Shown here one piece after another: positions 63,599 through 64,000 of a stretch of 64,000 bases of DNA. Source of the stretch: Spartinivicinus marinus (lineage in GTDB: Bacteria; Pseudomonadota; Gammaproteobacteria; Pseudomonadales; Zooshikellaceae); contig NZ_JAPJZK010000001.1 of NCBI RefSeq assembly GCF_026309355.1, positions 5,848,501 through 5,912,500 of the forward strand, written 5' to 3'. The translations under genes were made by a program, and so were the position numbers. Numbering within the stretch: position 1 is the first letter of the stretch; each line of letters begins with the position of its first letter. A model generated the notes under the pieces. That model saw only the letters and a list, made by a program, of their open reading frames with translations, did no database searches and was not told where the DNA came from.

Positions 63599-64000
63599 TT
63601 AAGCTGTTTCCACATGCTGCTCTATCACTTCCAACAATACATAAGGCGTATTATCAACCTGCAACTGTCGGGTAGTTTTTCTGATAGCAACCCGGTGTTC
63701 AAAAATACTCAGTGACTCTCGATCATTAATTCCCGTTAAATACACACATTGTATCCCCATTGAACGGGCTACTTTTAACTGAGCATCCAAAAAGTCCGAG
63801 CGGTTACATACCCCTAGCGGATTATCGGCGATTAAGAAAGCAGGAATTCGTTCATCAGCACGATGACGCCGCTTTTGCCGCATAGCCGCTAACAAAGAAT
63901 ACAACAGTACTGCTGTAGTTAAAGCCTCACCACCGGAACCTAAATCCTTACCCACTGGCTCATAATGGCGCCCAGTATCATCACACTTTAATAGATGGAT
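63599..64000 (-). CDS. C-terminal end of an SMC/ABC-like ATPase (partial, runs off right edge)
   Basis: The frame is open to the window edge (134 codons in view; a GTG at 63955 is not the true start). It reads IHLLKCDDTGRHYEPVGKDL, then GSGGEALTTAVLLYSLLAAM, FLIADNPLGVCNRSDFLDAQ and VYLTGINDRESLSIFEHRVAIRK. GSGGEA is an ABC-type signature and LIADNPLG a Walker-B-like strand, followed by a D-loop-like region. This order fits the ATPase tail of large coiled-coil SMC/SbcC-like proteins, some of which belong to defence systems. The rest lies beyond the window. Confidence 0.6.
   Translation of the reverse strand: MHLLKCDDTGRHYEPVGKDLGSGGEALTTAVLLYSLLAAMRQKRRHRADERIPAFLIADNPLGVCNRSDFLDAQLKVARSMGIQCVYLTGINDRESLSIFEHRVAIRKTTRQLQVDNTPYVLLEVIEQHVETA

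Noticed and set aside
63283-63715. Several overlapping ORFs of 66-84 aa on both strands
   Set aside because: No ribosome sites, no family resemblance, and they overlap the hairpin element and the end of the ATPase gene.
63599-64000. Wadjet JetC assignment
   Set aside because: Only the last 134 residues are visible and no JetA, JetB or JetD gene is in the window, so the specific system cannot be named.

Overview
The window looks like chromosomal DNA of a marine, moderately AT-rich gammaproteobacterium. Long genes, many small dispersed inverted-repeat elements and the gene families present suggest something near Zooshikella or Spartinivicinus. That placement is an inference from gene style, not a database match. 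No tRNA, rRNA or CRISPR array was seen.

Layout. (1) 1-1656: left-edge scar with the 3' end of an IS630-type transposase, a 450-bp partial duplicate of the neighbouring methyltransferase/acetyltransferase gene, and a reverse transcriptase. (2) 1689-19019, minus strand: an extracellular contractile injection system (eCIS, Afp/PVC-like). Reading 5' to 3' it encodes an RfaH/NusG-like antiterminator, a Cys-knuckle protein, two small proteins, a Pvc16-like cap, one sheath, two tube proteins, an Afp6-like protein, a LysM protein, a VgrG-like spike, gp25, a tape measure, two AAA+ ATPases, PAAR and a large methyltransferase-GNAT protein. The baseplate wedge genes (Afp11/Afp12) and a tail fibre are not where they are expected. 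(3) 19020-30446: an XRE regulator with paired operator-like sites, a LysR regulator, two CaCA cation antiporters, UspA, PsiE, a cation P-type ATPase and a DUF1842 protein, with decayed gene remnants and repeat elements between them. (4) 30603-43348, minus strand: a complete group 3b-like [NiFe] hydrogenase (four subunits) with HypABCDEF and a maturation protease; a UspA and a beta-CASP nuclease are embedded in it. Two inverted-repeat elements sit between hypD and hypE. (5) 43558-47645: single genes (LysM/GH18-like, PEP-CTERM, GGDEF, chorismate mutase, zinc ribbon). (6) 47788-56142, plus strand: an FHA protein, a 1401-aa kinase/cyclase/ATPase fusion of the TOMM kinase-cyclase type, an unknown 285-aa protein and a fused YcaO cyclodehydratase. 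This is a RiPP-type cluster without a recognisable precursor. (7) 56261-64000: transporter, binding protein, bestrophin-like membrane protein, nucleotidyltransferase, PLP decarboxylase, and the C-terminal end of an SMC/ABC-like ATPase running off the right edge.

The most unusual points are: the reverse transcriptase lying between a complete gene and a half-copy that differs only at synonymous sites; the eCIS without wedge genes but with two putative antiterminators and an enzyme fusion; a TATACCC-ended miniature repeat family, one copy of which carries a four-hairpin core between the two tube genes, with a covarying relative 49 kb away; and the FHA/kinase/cyclase/YcaO cluster.
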